NCBI GenBank assembly: GCA_913057245.1
Contig: CAJXNH010000009.1
Span: 1-64,000, forward strand
Reading direction: 5' to 3'
DNA from: an uncultured Phaeodactylibacter sp.
GTDB lineage: Bacteria; Bacteroidota; Bacteroidia; Chitinophagales; Saprospiraceae
DNA length: 64,000 nt
Below are positions 1-8,945 of this stretch, one piece after another; position 1 is the first letter of the stretch, and each line of letters opens with the position of its first letter. Below the pieces are notes generated by a model. It saw nothing but the letters and a program-made list of their open reading frames with translations, had not been told where the DNA came from and searched no databases. Both the position numbers and the translations under genes were made by a program.

Positions 1-54
1 AGGGGTTATCCAACGAAGAGTAGCCTCAAAAGTCGCCGCAGGCAACCCCTAGTT

Positions 55-945
55 TTAGCCTTGACAGACCACTAGGCGGCCACTCACAAGGGCAACTGAT
101 GAATTCCTTTCAAAAGAAGATGACTCGAAGTTTGACCCGGCAAAGAGGAAACCCGCCTGACCATACCAACGCCAGTGTTTTTGCTCCTTACTGAGGTAGT
201 GCCGCAGGTAAGGGGCGATGGATAGCTCAGTAATCGTTCCCTGGTTAACTTTTCTTAAATTGCCAACAATAGTATTAAAAGAGGCATTGAGGTCTACACC
301 TATCAAAGTCTGCTCACTAAGAAATAATCCAAGATCAGGATTGAACATCACCTCTAATAAACTGCCTCTATAAGAGCCGGAACCTAAACTGGGATTAATC
401 AATAAGTCGCCTTTGTTAAAAGCAGAGGCTGCAGACTTCCATTCGGCTCTGTCCGCTTTGTTTATAAAAGGCTGTAGCCCTATAGACAGCAGCAGGGTAC
501 AATCCTCCCCGGGTTGTACCGCATAAACAAGATTGGCATCAAAGGCGACCTGCTCGTTTATAAACCGGTTCAACCCCAGCTGAAACTCATAGATGGAGTT
601 ATCGAATCCTTCTGAAGTAAAGCTGTATCTGAATCCACCGTAGTAGTTATTTTTTTCTGAGCCCGGATTGAAATAATACCGCACCTCCGGCGCAGCGAAG
701 TAAGCGGCACCACTGCCACCGAATCCAACTACCCCCAGGCTTGTACCCACCAGCCAATGGTCTGTGAGCATCCATCCAATTCGGGTCCCTAGTTCATAAG
801 TCAGCCCGCTATATTCTTCTTCCGCTGCAGCCAGGTATTCCAATCCGGCTGCCCCTCTTAAGGTAAGCGCGCCTTTTTCAATTTGTGCCTGTAGCAATGC
901 GTGAGAAGACAGACAGAGCAAAGAGAGGAGTATTAGTCTTTTCAT
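55..945 (-). CDS. Putative outer-membrane beta-barrel protein
   Basis: A 296-residue protein with a clear N-terminal signal peptide (charged start, Leu-rich core, cleavage near ALLQAQ). The mature part is rich in alternating aromatic and polar strands, as in the porin-like barrels that are common in Bacteroidota. No specific family is recognised. The last residues (VVCQG) do not form the aromatic-ended beta strand expected of a barrel protein, so the C-terminus may be frameshifted or shortened close to the window edge. It is monocistronic within the window and faces away from ppdK. Function is unknown; an outer-membrane location is inferred. Confidence 0.7.
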   Translation of the reverse strand: MKRLILLSLLCLSSHALLQAQIEKGALTLRGAAGLEYLAAAEEEYSGLTYELGTRIGWMLTDHWLVGTSLGVVGFGGSGAAYFAAPEVRYYFNPGSEKNNYYGGFRYSFTSEGFDNSIYEFQLGLNRFINEQVAFDANLVYAVQPGEDCTLLLSIGLQPFINKADRAEWKSAASAFNKGDLLINPSLGSGSYRGSLLEVMFNPDLGLFLSEQTLIGVDLNASFNTIVGNLRKVNQGTITELSIAPYLRHYLSKEQKHWRWYGQAGFLFAGSNFESSSFERNSSVALVSGRLVVCQG

Positions 946-1176
946 TTGGTAAAATTTTATAGCATTAGAGATGGTTTGCGCGCTCTGTAAATATTCCGGT
1001 ATTTTTAGAGAGATGCGCTATCGTCTGGTAAGATACTAAATTTCACCGTCACCTGCAATGTTGTTATAAAAAAAGAGGAATGCAATAGGGCGCTACGGGT
1101 TGAGGTGGCTACCTTAGGGAAGAGCGAAAGAATGGTCCTACCCAAATGAGATAGAATACTTTGTCAGCCATTTATG

Positions 1177-1204
1177 AAAAAAGCCCACCCTAAAGGGCAG
1201 GCTT
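1177..1204 (-). terminator. Rho-independent terminator after ppdK
   Basis: Read on the minus strand, a stem AAGCC-GCCCT pairs with AGGG-GGCTT and is followed by a run of six T. It lies about 30 bp downstream of the ppdK stop codon. The rest of the 946-1231 gap shows no gene; it also contains the start region of the leftward barrel gene. Confidence 0.75.
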
Positions 1205-1231
1205 CCTCACAAAAACAAATTCATATGTTAC

Positions 1232-3988
1232 CTACTTCCGCGGATGCTGAATTGCCGCCTGCGCTGCCGCCAATCTGGCGATAGGTACCCGGAACGGAGA
1301 ACAGCTGACATAATCCAGCCCAATGCGGTGGCAGAAAGCTACGGACTGTGGCTCACCACCGTGCTCGCCGCAGATACCGGTTTTGAGGCCCGGTCGCTGT
1401 GCACGGCCACGCTCAACGGCTAATCTTACAAGCTCGCCTACCCCACGGCGGTCAAGAACCTGGAAAGGATCGTTGACGAGGATACCTTTTTCGAGGTAGA
1501 TGGGCAGGAAGCCGCCGATGTCGTCCCGGCTGAAGCCAAAGCTCATTTGCGTCAGGTCGTTAGTGCCGAAGCTAAAGAACTGTGCGATTTCTGCCATCGG
1601 CCCGCTACGCAGGGCAGCACGTGGCGTTTCGATCATTGTACCGAAGAGGTAAGGGATTTCGTCTACACCCATGGAGGTGCATACGCTTTCGTAAATGCAC
1701 TTAACGATTTTCTCTTGGTCCTGCAGCTCATTCCGGGAGCAAGTGACTGGGATCATAATTTCGGGCAGGGCCTGTCTGCCTTCCATATTCAGCTCAGCAG
1801 CAGCTTCCAGGATGGCCCGGACCTGGGTCTCTGTAATCTCAGGATAACTGATGCCCAGGCGAACGCCACGGTGACCCAGCATTGGGTTGTTTTCGTGAAG
1901 GGCAAGGACACGTTTTTCCAGAATACTGACATCAACCGCGAGCTCTTCTGCCAGTTCTTCCAGGCGCTGCCGGTCGTGCGGTACGAACTCGTGCAGTGGC
2001 GGGTCGAGCAGGCGGATGGTGACCGGCTTGCCGTTCATGACAGCCAGTGTTTTCTTGATATCGCTCTTGATGTAACTGAACAGTTCTTTCAGCGCGGCCC
2101 GCCGTTCCTTGCGGTTGGCACTGAGGATCATCTTGCGCAGGAGGTAGAGGGGTTTTTCGCTGCCCTTCCCATAGAACATGTGCTCGGTGCGGAACAAGCC
2201 CACACCTTCGGCGCCAAAGCGCAGAGCATTGGCTGCATCAGCAGGTGACTCTGCATTGGCGCGCACGCCCAGTACCTTAGTCTCGTCTACCAGTCCCATC
2301 AGCGTTTGGTAGGCTTCATTATCGGCCAGATCGACATCCACCACGGGCATACTGCCAAGGTAGACTTTGCCTGTGGCGCCGTTGAGGCTGATATAGTCGC
2401 CCTCTTTCACCTTTGTCCCGTCAGGTGTGGTGAAACACCCTTCCGCTTCATTGATATCGAGGTCATTACAGCCAACGATGCAGCACTTGCCCCAACCGCG
2501 GGTCACAAGGGCTGCGTGGGAGGTCATCCCGCCCTTTGCGGTCAGTACAGCCGCAGCGTGGTACATACCATCTACGTCCTCCGGTGAGGTCTCTTCGCGC
2601 ACCAGGATGACGTTCTCGCCGGCTTGCCTGAGCTCAACGGCTCTTTCAGAAGAGAAGACCGCTTTGCCCATTGCGCCACCCGGACCTGCAGGTAAGCCTT
2701 TGGCGATAGGGGTGGCGGCGCGCTCCGCCATGGCATCAAGGCGGGGCAGCAGGAGTTCGGTCAATTGATTGGGGTTGACCCGCATAAGAGCAGTCGGACC
2801 GTCGATCATGCCTTCCTGATACATCTCGGCAGCCATGCGGACGGCGGCGGTGCCGTTACGTTTGCCGGTACGGGTCTGAAGGATGTAGAGCTTGCCTTTT
2901 TCAATCGTAAACTCCAGGTCCTGCATGTCTTTATAGTGGGCCTCGAGTTGCTGCTGATAGTTATTGAGCTGTGCATAAATCTCGGGCATCACTTCCTCGA
3001 GCGTCTGCAGGTTTTCGCTTTGCGTATTTTTGGAAGCCTCGTTGATTGGCTGTGGGGTACGAATGCCCGCCACGACATCTTCTCCCTGTGCATTAAACAG
3101 GAATTCACCGTAGAATTTATGCTCACCGGTACCAGGATTGCGGGTGAAGGCGACGCCTGTGGCACAGTCTTTACCCATATTGCCAAACACCATAGCTTGT
3201 ACATTCACGGCTGTACCCCACTCATCCGGCAAACCTTCGATACGACGGTATTCCCTGGCACGCTTGCCATTCCAGCTGTCAAAAACGGCACCGATGCCGC
3301 CCCAGAGCTGTGCCATGGGATCTTCCGGGAAAGGCTCCCCGATCTCACGCTTCACGATGGCTTTAAAATCGATAACGATCTGCCGAAGGTCGGCTTCGGT
3401 CAGTTCGGTATCCAATTGGAATCCACGGGCTTTTTTGATACTCTCCAGGTGTTCATCCAACAGTTTACGGATGCCTTTGCCCTGTACTGGAGGAATGCCC
3501 GCTGCTTTCTCCATGACGACATCCGCATACATCATAATCAAGCGGCGGTAAGCATCATAAGCGAAGCGGGGATCGTTCGTCTGTGCGATTAGTCCTTTTA
3601 CGGTTTCATCGTTCAGCCCCAGGTTAAGGACGGTATCCATCATACCAGGCATAGACTGACGGGCACCGGAGCGGACAGATAAAAGGAGCGGATTATTGAC
3701 GTTCCCGTAAGTTTTGCCGGTGAGTTCTTCAATGCGCTCAAGAGCAGCCATCACTTCATCTTCCAGTTTAGCTGGAAAATGGCGGCCTGCTTCGTAATAG
3801 GCATTACAGGTATCCGTTGTTATGGTGAAGCCGGGAGGAACCGGGAGTTGAAGTTCCGGATGCCCTGCCATTTCTGCGAGGTTGGCCCCTTTGCCGCCAA
3901 GGAGATTTTTCATTTCCTGGCTTCCATCGGCCCAGCCGCCACCAAAACGGTAGACGAGCTGTTGGTCCATGTTGATTTGTTTTGTCAT
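1232..3988 (-). CDS. ppdK: Pyruvate, phosphate dikinase
   Basis: The enzyme interconverts pyruvate + ATP + Pi and phosphoenolpyruvate + AMP + PPi in the cytoplasm, at the glycolysis/gluconeogenesis branch. The start at MTKQINMDQQL (918 residues) is chosen because the N-terminal nucleotide-binding region begins there with VYRFGGGWADGSQEMKNLLGGKGANLAEM; an upstream in-frame ATG adds only unrelated sequence. The central swivelling domain carries the phospho-His motif GGMTSHAALVTRGWGK, and the C-terminal PEP-binding barrel carries GTNDLTQMSFGFSRDD and the cysteine-containing CGEHGGEP. Length and motifs are complete, so it should be active. Confidence 0.97.
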   Translation of the reverse strand: MTKQINMDQQLVYRFGGGWADGSQEMKNLLGGKGANLAEMAGHPELQLPVPPGFTITTDTCNAYYEAGRHFPAKLEDEVMAALERIEELTGKTYGNVNNPLLLSVRSGARQSMPGMMDTVLNLGLNDETVKGLIAQTNDPRFAYDAYRRLIMMYADVVMEKAAGIPPVQGKGIRKLLDEHLESIKKARGFQLDTELTEADLRQIVIDFKAIVKREIGEPFPEDPMAQLWGGIGAVFDSWNGKRAREYRRIEGLPDEWGTAVNVQAMVFGNMGKDCATGVAFTRNPGTGEHKFYGEFLFNAQGEDVVAGIRTPQPINEASKNTQSENLQTLEEVMPEIYAQLNNYQQQLEAHYKDMQDLEFTIEKGKLYILQTRTGKRNGTAAVRMAAEMYQEGMIDGPTALMRVNPNQLTELLLPRLDAMAERAATPIAKGLPAGPGGAMGKAVFSSERAVELRQAGENVILVREETSPEDVDGMYHAAAVLTAKGGMTSHAALVTRGWGKCCIVGCNDLDINEAEGCFTTPDGTKVKEGDYISLNGATGKVYLGSMPVVDVDLADNEAYQTLMGLVDETKVLGVRANAESPADAANALRFGAEGVGLFRTEHMFYGKGSEKPLYLLRKMILSANRKERRAALKELFSYIKSDIKKTLAVMNGKPVTIRLLDPPLHEFVPHDRQRLEELAEELAVDVSILEKRVLALHENNPMLGHRGVRLGISYPEITETQVRAILEAAAELNMEGRQALPEIMIPVTCSRNELQDQEKIVKCIYESVCTSMGVDEIPYLFGTMIETPRAALRSGPMAEIAQFFSFGTNDLTQMSFGFSRDDIGGFLPIYLEKGILVNDPFQVLDRRGVGELVRLAVERGRAQRPGLKTGICGEHGGEPQSVAFCHRIGLDYVSCSPFRVPIARLAAAQAAIQHPRK

Positions 3989-4194
3989 GACGATTCGTTT
4001 TGATCCCTGAGCAAAAATATTTCCTGCAAACAATTGCTCCAGGTATAAAAAAGTAATGTTCAAGTTAAAGCTAGAGGAAAGATGAGAGCAGAAAAAGGAC
4101 GGTTGTCATCTAAGGAGGTGAGAAATGACAGCAGGGTGGCAGGTAGTCGTCAACCAAAACAGCGGATAAAGCACCGGCTCCACATGCTATAGCC

Positions 4195-5121
4195 TTATAT
4201 TTTTGTACCCTCCAATGCTTTGCCTAGGATGGCTTCACACAACTGATGGGTAGCCCGGATATCTTCGAGGCTTGGAGCGGAAACAGTACGGGATTGTGCA
4301 ACGTGAAGCCAGTCTTCAACCATGTTAACAAAGCCCCTTTTGTAAAGGGTGGTATCCCAGGAGCCGGAGGTCATTGCGCTGGCCTGCTCTTTGGCGCAGT
4401 GAGTACCGTAACTAAGGTCGTAAACGGTCCACTTGTTCCCTCGGGAATACAGTTCCACTCTTTCTTCAGTGATACCACTTATCCGGTTCATGCCGCCGGA
4501 CAGCAGGGTGTCTCCCTGTTGCCATCGGACCTGAATATTTTCCATCATCCCCTCGTATAGGCTTGCAAAGACCTGAAGGTGACGCACCTTGCCCTTTCCC
4601 AGAAAGCGGAGGCTATCGATCACATGGATAAAATCGTCAAAAATAAACACCCGCGGAGCGCTTGGTAAATGCACCCGGTTTTTATCCCAGGTTATCTGCC
4701 TGGGGTTGGGCACTTCCGACAGTGCGCTGATCATAGGGGCAAACCGCCGGTTGAAGCCCATATAGAGCGGTGTTTTATTTAGGAAGGCGCATTCCAGTAC
4801 CCGGTTGGTTTCTTCCAGAGAATAGCTTAAGGGCTTATCGACAAAAACAGGGATTTCTGCCTTCAGTAATTGCAAGGCAATACCTGCATGGCTCTCTGTG
4901 GCACTGTGGACCATTGCGGCATCAGGCTTGGAGCGGATGAGCTGTTCCAAATCAGTGTAGGTGTCACGGATGCGATACTTTTGGGCTAAGGCAGCCAATG
5001 TCTTGGGGTTCCTTGTACAAAGAACCGGGGCCACTTTAGTATGATTGGCCAAGATAGGGAGGTAGGCTTTTTGGGCAATTTGCCCAAGGCCTATTAATGC
5101 GATTTTCATCTTATTTTCCAT
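4195..5121 (-). CDS. Gfo/Idh/MocA-family oxidoreductase
   Basis: Predicted NAD(P)-dependent oxidoreductase of 308 residues. The N-terminal Rossmann fold begins MKIALIGLGQIAQKAYLPIL, a dinucleotide-binding glycine motif. The family's lysine-proline motif appears as VFVDKPLS, and the C-terminal part matches the family's alpha/beta dimerisation domain. The start MENKMKIALIG is preferred; the upstream in-frame extension has no similarity to the family. The substrate (a sugar, inositol or similar) cannot be told from sequence. It stands alone between ppdK and decayed genes. Confidence 0.85.
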   Translation of the reverse strand: MENKMKIALIGLGQIAQKAYLPILANHTKVAPVLCTRNPKTLAALAQKYRIRDTYTDLEQLIRSKPDAAMVHSATESHAGIALQLLKAEIPVFVDKPLSYSLEETNRVLECAFLNKTPLYMGFNRRFAPMISALSEVPNPRQITWDKNRVHLPSAPRVFIFDDFIHVIDSLRFLGKGKVRHLQVFASLYEGMMENIQVRWQQGDTLLSGGMNRISGITEERVELYSRGNKWTVYDLSYGTHCAKEQASAMTSGSWDTTLYKRGFVNMVEDWLHVAQSRTVSAPSLEDIRATHQLCEAILGKALEGTKI

Positions 5122-5203
5122 TGACAACACGAGAAATACTCCTGCTTTTTTGGCTCTTTCATTCCTATTATCTGCAAAACAACTTACCGATGGTTGCTTT
5201 TCT

Positions 5204-5806
5204 CTATCTTGGCTGTATAGGCTGAGTCCAGGCCATTTCATACACAAATGCTTCGATAGGGTTCTCCTGCAGTTTGGAAGAAACGATTTTACACCGGACG
5301 AAAAGAAGATCTTCAGTCAAGTCAAATGTGGCCTTTTCGCCCTCTACCGAGTGTAGTACTCTTGCGTCTGTCTCCCCTTTTTTACACCCGATGAATGCAA
5401 TCCTATACCCTACGCCCGGTTCTGCTTCAACCGCGACCGAAAGCCGGTCACCCTGATTATCCAAATCGCGGAGTACCACTCCAGTGCTTGCGTAAAAGTC
5501 TCCTGATTCCATAGCGGATAGTATAGGTCCCGGGCTTAAGGAATCTGCCCTTACCTGTATCCAGCCCCTGCCAGCGTTGCTCCATTTTGCCCCTGCTTGA
5601 TGGTAGTGATGAGAGTCGTCAGTAGCCAGCCCATACATTAGCGGCTTACCGTCTTGGATATAGGCCACATTAATCAGGTCCCACATCCGCTCAGTAGACA
5701 AGTGGCTCGAATCGCCCAGGTTATTTACTTCACCATACTTTTCATGAGCATCCACTTTGAATTCGCCGGTTAAGTCTCTGCCCCGCTCTGTATTCTCAAT
5801 GCCCAC
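5204..5806 (-). pseudogene. C-terminal remnant of a PHP-type metallohydrolase (CehA/McbA-like)
   Basis: The reading frame contains NNLGDSSHLSTERMWDLI, YGLATDDSHHYHQ and GRGWIQVRADSLSPGPILSAMESGDFYASTGV, all typical of the C-terminal half of PHP-domain phosphoesterases. The N-terminal half with the first metal-binding histidines is absent. Upstream it runs directly into a fragment of an unrelated hydrolase in another frame, so an internal deletion has fused two genes. Probably non-functional. Confidence 0.7.
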
Positions 5807-6006
5807 CAGACCATTGGATTTTTCTTTTCCTTTAGCCCGCTTTCTATTTTTGTATACCCAATTTTAGATCCTGTATTTAATTCCCAATACCTTGTCCCTT
5901 TTCTCACTTCAAAGGATTGTACGGCGTAGGTTTTCGGAAAAAACAGAATAAAAGAAACCACCACAACTGTAATTAGGAGCCCCCATATTATTACCCGTTT
6001 AATCAT
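5770..6006 (-). pseudogene. N-terminal remnant of an alpha/beta hydrolase
   Basis: Encodes a membrane or signal segment (VIIWGLLITVVVVSFILFF) followed by RYWELNTGSKIGYTKIESGLKEKKNPMV. This resembles the start of secreted alpha/beta hydrolases, just before the expected oxyanion HGGPG strand. The similarity stops there and the sequence continues into the PHP remnant in a different frame, marking a deletion junction near 5815-5825. Non-functional remnant. Confidence 0.6.
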
Positions 6007-6019
6007 AATATATTAATAT

Positions 6020-6370
6020 TCAACCCCATATCTCTGGGCAATTAATTTTCATTGCTCTCAGATACGAAAGAAATTGTCCCGCGTGAACAGATTCATGATA
6101 ACCAATTCGTAATAAATATTTCCCAAGGACTTTTTTGTCTCCATTTCCGGGGTGAATAATCTCCGTTTCGTTTAATTCTCTATCCGAAAATTGGCGGACG
6201 CTTTCTAAAAACGCATTTCTATAAGGTTCAGCAAATTCAAGTTCGTCAGCAACGCTAATAAAGGGTCTATTTTTCCAGGGCGTTTGATAATTGGCCAAAG
6301 ACCTGACAACTAAGATGTGAAATATACGGTGAAAACCCCAATAAAAAACAAAAGGATGTGAACTGGACAA
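6020..6370 (-). pseudogene. Truncated DinB-like protein
   Basis: The C-terminal part (GKYLLRIGYHESVHAGQFLSYLR) fits the DinB/YfiT four-helix metalloprotein pattern with H-x3-H spacing. The N-terminal helix with the first metal ligand is missing. The frame ends about 30 bp from the tRNA-terminator copy that marks the element's left attachment site. It could be expressed from the internal ATG, but it lacks part of the fold. Confidence 0.55.
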
Positions 6371-6397
6371 AATAACAGATTAGAGATCAGCGCAAAT

Positions 6398-6471
6398 AAA
6401 AAGCCAGACTCGCAAGGAATCTGGCTTCAAGATAAATCTTTTTGTTTCTTCTTAGTAGCCCCACCAGGACT
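6398..6471. other. Left attachment site (attL)
   Basis: A 74-bp copy of the sequence at 49002-49075 with six substitutions and no gaps. The last 20 bp (6452-6471) are identical and equal the 3' end of tRNA-Arg. The remainder is a copy of the tRNA's terminator hairpin (AAGCCAGA...TCTGGCTT). Because crossover occurs in the identical core, the hairpin copy here is probably the host's original tRNA terminator and the one at the right end was brought by the element. Confidence 0.9.
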
Positions 6472-6483
6472 AAATACAAATTC

Positions 6484-6553
6484 ACAAGTAGCTGTAAACC
6501 AATAACCTAGACACACCTTAAATAAAAACTGACAAATAACTGTAAACCATAAA
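6484..6553. repeat. Arm-type-like direct repeats beside attL
   Basis: Two near-identical copies of a roughly 22-bp sequence lie at 6484-6505 and 6532-6553, both centred on CTGTAAACCA-ATAA. They are 48 bp apart and just inside the element. Their position matches arm-type integrase or excisionase binding sites of tyrosine-recombinase elements. Binding is inferred. Confidence 0.5.
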
Positions 6554-6584
6554 GGGTGAAATATACCAAAAATGGTAGTCAGGC

Positions 6585-6899
6585 TTACGGAAAAACAAAC
6601 TCAAAGCGGTCACCGCAGCTTAGGTTCCTTTCTACTTCTTGAACAGTTGGAAATAACAGATATCCACTGACCTGTTCTACTTCAAACTTGTAGAAGCCTT
6701 CGTCCAGCTCGCGCTCAATGAAAGTGTTAGGCTGGACTACCGCTTCGAACTGACCGTTGATAAACAGGTTGTACGGATTACTTGATGTACAGGTGAAGCG
6801 GACTTCCGCTTTGGCGCATCCAATATCGTTATCTTTGTCGCAACTGGAGAAGGAAAGCGTGGCAAAGATGGCCAGTAGGATAAAAACTAAGTTCTTCAT
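6585..6899 (-). CDS. Small predicted lipoprotein
   Basis: 104 residues with a signal peptide and lipobox (ATLSFSSC, Cys at about 20), followed by DKDND, a +2 context common in Bacteroidota surface lipoproteins. Three further cysteines occur in the short beta-rich domain. It lies just inside the element, transcribed away from the repressor, where lysogenic conversion genes are often found. Function unknown. Confidence 0.7.
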   Translation of the reverse strand: MKNLVFILLAIFATLSFSSCDKDNDIGCAKAEVRFTCTSSNPYNLFINGQFEAVVQPNTFIERELDEGFYKFEVEQVSGYLLFPTVQEVERNLSCGDRFEFVFP

Positions 6900-6910
6900 G
6901 ATATTTAGGG

Positions 6911-7330
6911 TTAATTAAGAATCGACTTTCCCTTGTTGTGCTCAATAAGCTCTATGACAACCAAGGCAGTGCTCAATGATGCACCAGGCACCGTTATACT
7001 GTGTGAAGTGCTTACGGTGGTTACCGTAAATAAATTCGACCGGCTCTGCCAGTATAGAAAGACAAAGAGCCCGCTCAGTAGCATGAAAATCACCGCTATT
7101 TCAAGAATATTGAGATATAAATAGGACACTGCACTAAGCACAGCGCAAAGGAGCGCCAAGGACAAATAATACCTTCTCGATTGGTGCTTCAACGAGATAC
7201 TTACGATGTCCTTGAGGTAAAGGCTCCAGCAGGTCTGAGCAGATTCGTTGATGTACCTGATCCTTTTGTTCGTAATGGTAAGACCGCGTAGCGCTGAACT
7301 GGCAATCTCTTCCTGGGGCATTAGTTTCAT
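6911..7330 (-). CDS. Hypothetical two-span membrane protein
   Basis: 139 residues. The N-terminal third has a beta-rich, PH-like look (TNKRIRYINESAQTCWSLYLKDIVSISL), followed by two close hydrophobic spans near residues 55-95 and a short beta-rich tail. It may form an operon with the downstream lipoprotein gene (11-bp gap). Not recognised. Confidence 0.6.
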   Translation of the reverse strand: MKLMPQEEIASSALRGLTITNKRIRYINESAQTCWSLYLKDIVSISLKHQSRRYYLSLALLCAVLSAVSYLYLNILEIAVIFMLLSGLFVFLYWQSRSNLFTVTTVSTSHSITVPGASLSTALVVIELIEHNKGKSILN

Positions 7331-7360
7331 AGGGGGTGTACCTGATTTAATTCAAAAATA

Positions 7361-7507
7361 CTAGCCGCACTTTGGCTTTTTCAATTTTTGCAGTGCGTCA
7401 CTTATTGCATTGACAGCACTAGCAAGCAACAATGTACGACTTTTATTAGATTCATTTGTACGGATGTCATTACCGATTTGATTCAAATCTTCCAGTCTTT
7501 TTTCCAT
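7361..7507 (-). CDS. Hypothetical small helical protein
   Basis: 48 residues from ATG (MEKRLEDLNQIGNDIRTNESNK...). Longer in-frame starts overlap the repressor gene and add a hydrophobic stretch of doubtful reality. Predicted helical and basic at the end. Lies downstream of the repressor on the same strand. Function unknown; existence is moderately supported. Confidence 0.4.
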   Translation of the reverse strand: MEKRLEDLNQIGNDIRTNESNKSRTLLLASAVNAISDALQKLKKPKCG

Positions 7508-7580
7508 GAGAGATCGAGATAATTGAATTAGACCGGAAAAATAAAACAATATGTGTTTTGAACAAAGCAAAACAAACATA

Positions 7581-7982
7581 TTATTTAAGCCCAAACGTCT
7601 CTTTGATCGTATCTACGAATATGTGCAAGTGGTTCTTCTCGTACTCTTCCGGTGCTTCTCGCTTCAAAATTTCTATTAGCTCCAAGACCTTCACTGCTAA
7701 CATTTTGTTCAAAAGCTCGTCGTTTTTGTACGATGCATGGCTTTCACCTGATTGTACGGAGGTGTACGATTCTGCTTCTAGGTCTGATACGACAAGCTCA
7801 TCTAAAGAGACTTCGTATATATTACAAATCTGTAGCAGTACGTCTACTGGAGGAGTTTTTTTGTCTCTCTCGTATTCGCCAACTACGCCATTTGACTTGC
7901 CTAGCTGCTCAGCCAGCCATTTTTGTTTGTGGCCCTGCCTTTCTCTTAAGTACCTGATATTCTTCCCTATATACATGAACAA
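7581..7982 (-). CDS. XRE-family repressor-like regulator
   Basis: 133 residues with an N-terminal helix-turn-helix (residues about 5-60: IRYLRERQGHKQKWLAEQLGKSNGVVGEYERDKKTPPVDVLLQICNIY). The C-terminal region is helical and lacks a LexA-type peptidase motif. It is transcribed divergently from the rightward early operon across a spacer holding two GCTTATAG repeats, the usual layout of a lysogeny repressor. A second ATG two codons in is an alternative start. The role as prophage repressor is inferred from position. Confidence 0.8.
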   Translation of the reverse strand: MFMYIGKNIRYLRERQGHKQKWLAEQLGKSNGVVGEYERDKKTPPVDVLLQICNIYEVSLDELVVSDLEAESYTSVQSGESHASYKNDELLNKMLAVKVLELIEILKREAPEEYEKNHLHIFVDTIKETFGLK

Positions 7983-7995
7983 AATAAAAATGATT

Positions 7996-8057
7996 GCTTA
8001 TAGCTAATAAAAAACACGCTTATAGTTGTTTTTTAGGCTTAAAGCACTTTATATTTG
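7996..8057 (+). promoter_or_regulatory. Early promoter with repressor-like operator repeats
   Basis: A Bacteroidota-type promoter is visible: TTG at 8026-8028, 21 bp, then TATATTTG at 8050-8057, firing rightwards. The octamer GCTTATAG occurs at 7996-8003 and 8018-8025, 22 bp apart, immediately upstream and touching the -33 element. This is a good place for the adjacent XRE protein to bind and block early transcription. Binding is inferred. Confidence 0.6.
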
Positions 8058-8244
8058 TGAAAGAAGAAAGCAAATAAATCACTCCTCATCAAATGTATGA
8101 AAAACCGTCAAACAAAACGCAATCTGTTTGAGCAGTATTCCAATTCCAATAAGTAAATAGGGATAAATGCAATTAAGCAGGTTGGGTATAATTGGTTCAT
8201 TTTATGGGGGGTTAGATGAAAATCTAATTTCAACACTCGAATTT

Positions 8245-8655
8245 ATGAATAAAGCTAAAATAAAACAAAGAGCGGAGGAAGTATTAAGCGACGAATTGTA
8301 CACCGCTAACCTTGACAACAAGTACGACCGGAAGCGTTTGGCAGGTATGATTGAAACGCTTTTGCTTCGCATCAGTGCCAAGGGTGGCTTCTTTAACAAC
8401 GACTACCGCAGAGATCGCGGCTACACTGAATATCGTGTGACGCAAATGCTTGGACTAGCTACAACAGACCGCCTTACAGATATGCGGGCCGATGAGATTG
8501 CCGCCTGGTCTGAGCTGCTTGACATCCCTCCCTTTGACCTCATACAGGCGGGTGCCGGGTACGATAAGCTTACGCTGAACGAAATCAACGCCTTGCTCCG
8601 AAAGCTCACAGGGGAAAATATCATCCTTGAAACTACTGAACTTCAAGCGGCATGA
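8245..8655 (+). CDS. Hypothetical early protein
   Basis: 136 residues from the ATG at 8245 (MNKAKIKQRAEEVLSDELY); an in-frame ATG at 8167 would add 26 residues. Mostly helical, with a region (YTEYRVTQMLGLATTDRLTDMRADEIAAWSELLDIPPFDLIQAG) that looks like a helix-turn-helix. First gene of the rightward early operon and overlaps the next gene by ATGA. Possibly a regulator; not recognised as a named family. Confidence 0.65.
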   Translation: MNKAKIKQRAEEVLSDELYTANLDNKYDRKRLAGMIETLLLRISAKGGFFNNDYRRDRGYTEYRVTQMLGLATTDRLTDMRADEIAAWSELLDIPPFDLIQAGAGYDKLTLNEINALLRKLTGENIILETTELQAA

Positions 8656-8942
8656 CTATCGACGCCAGAACACTGGAAACAATGAACAGGTTGTCTGTAG
8701 CACTTGAAAAGAACACACAGGCGCTAGAAAGGCACACAAAAGCCATCCAGCGTACGAATACGAATGCGGACTGGCTCAGACCTGTTGAAGCAGCCGGTGT
8801 CCTGGGCATACCGGCCAACAAGAACTGTACACGTAAGCTCAAGGAGCTATCTGACCAGGGGTTTGTGCGTCGAAGGAATACACGACCACCGATGTACAAC
8901 CGTCAAGACCTGGAAAGACTAAAAGAAGTTGAGGAATTGTAA
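8652..8942 (+). CDS. Helix-turn-helix protein, excisionase/MerR-like
   Basis: 96 residues. A helical N-terminus (LEKNTQALERHTKAIQRTN) is followed by a winged HTH-17-like domain: WLRPVEAAGVLGIP...RKLKELSDQGFVRRRNTRPPMYNRQDLERLKE. Such domains occur in excisionases and in DNA-binding proteins of Bacteroidota elements. It overlaps the preceding gene by four bases. Role as a recombination directionality factor or regulator is inferred. Confidence 0.7.
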   Translation: MTIDARTLETMNRLSVALEKNTQALERHTKAIQRTNTNADWLRPVEAAGVLGIPANKNCTRKLKELSDQGFVRRRNTRPPMYNRQDLERLKEVEEL

Positions 8943-8945
8943 TTA

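Noticed and set aside
1547-3592. Plus-strand ORFs opposite ppdK
   Set aside because: They are antisense shadows of a fully conserved pyruvate phosphate dikinase gene.
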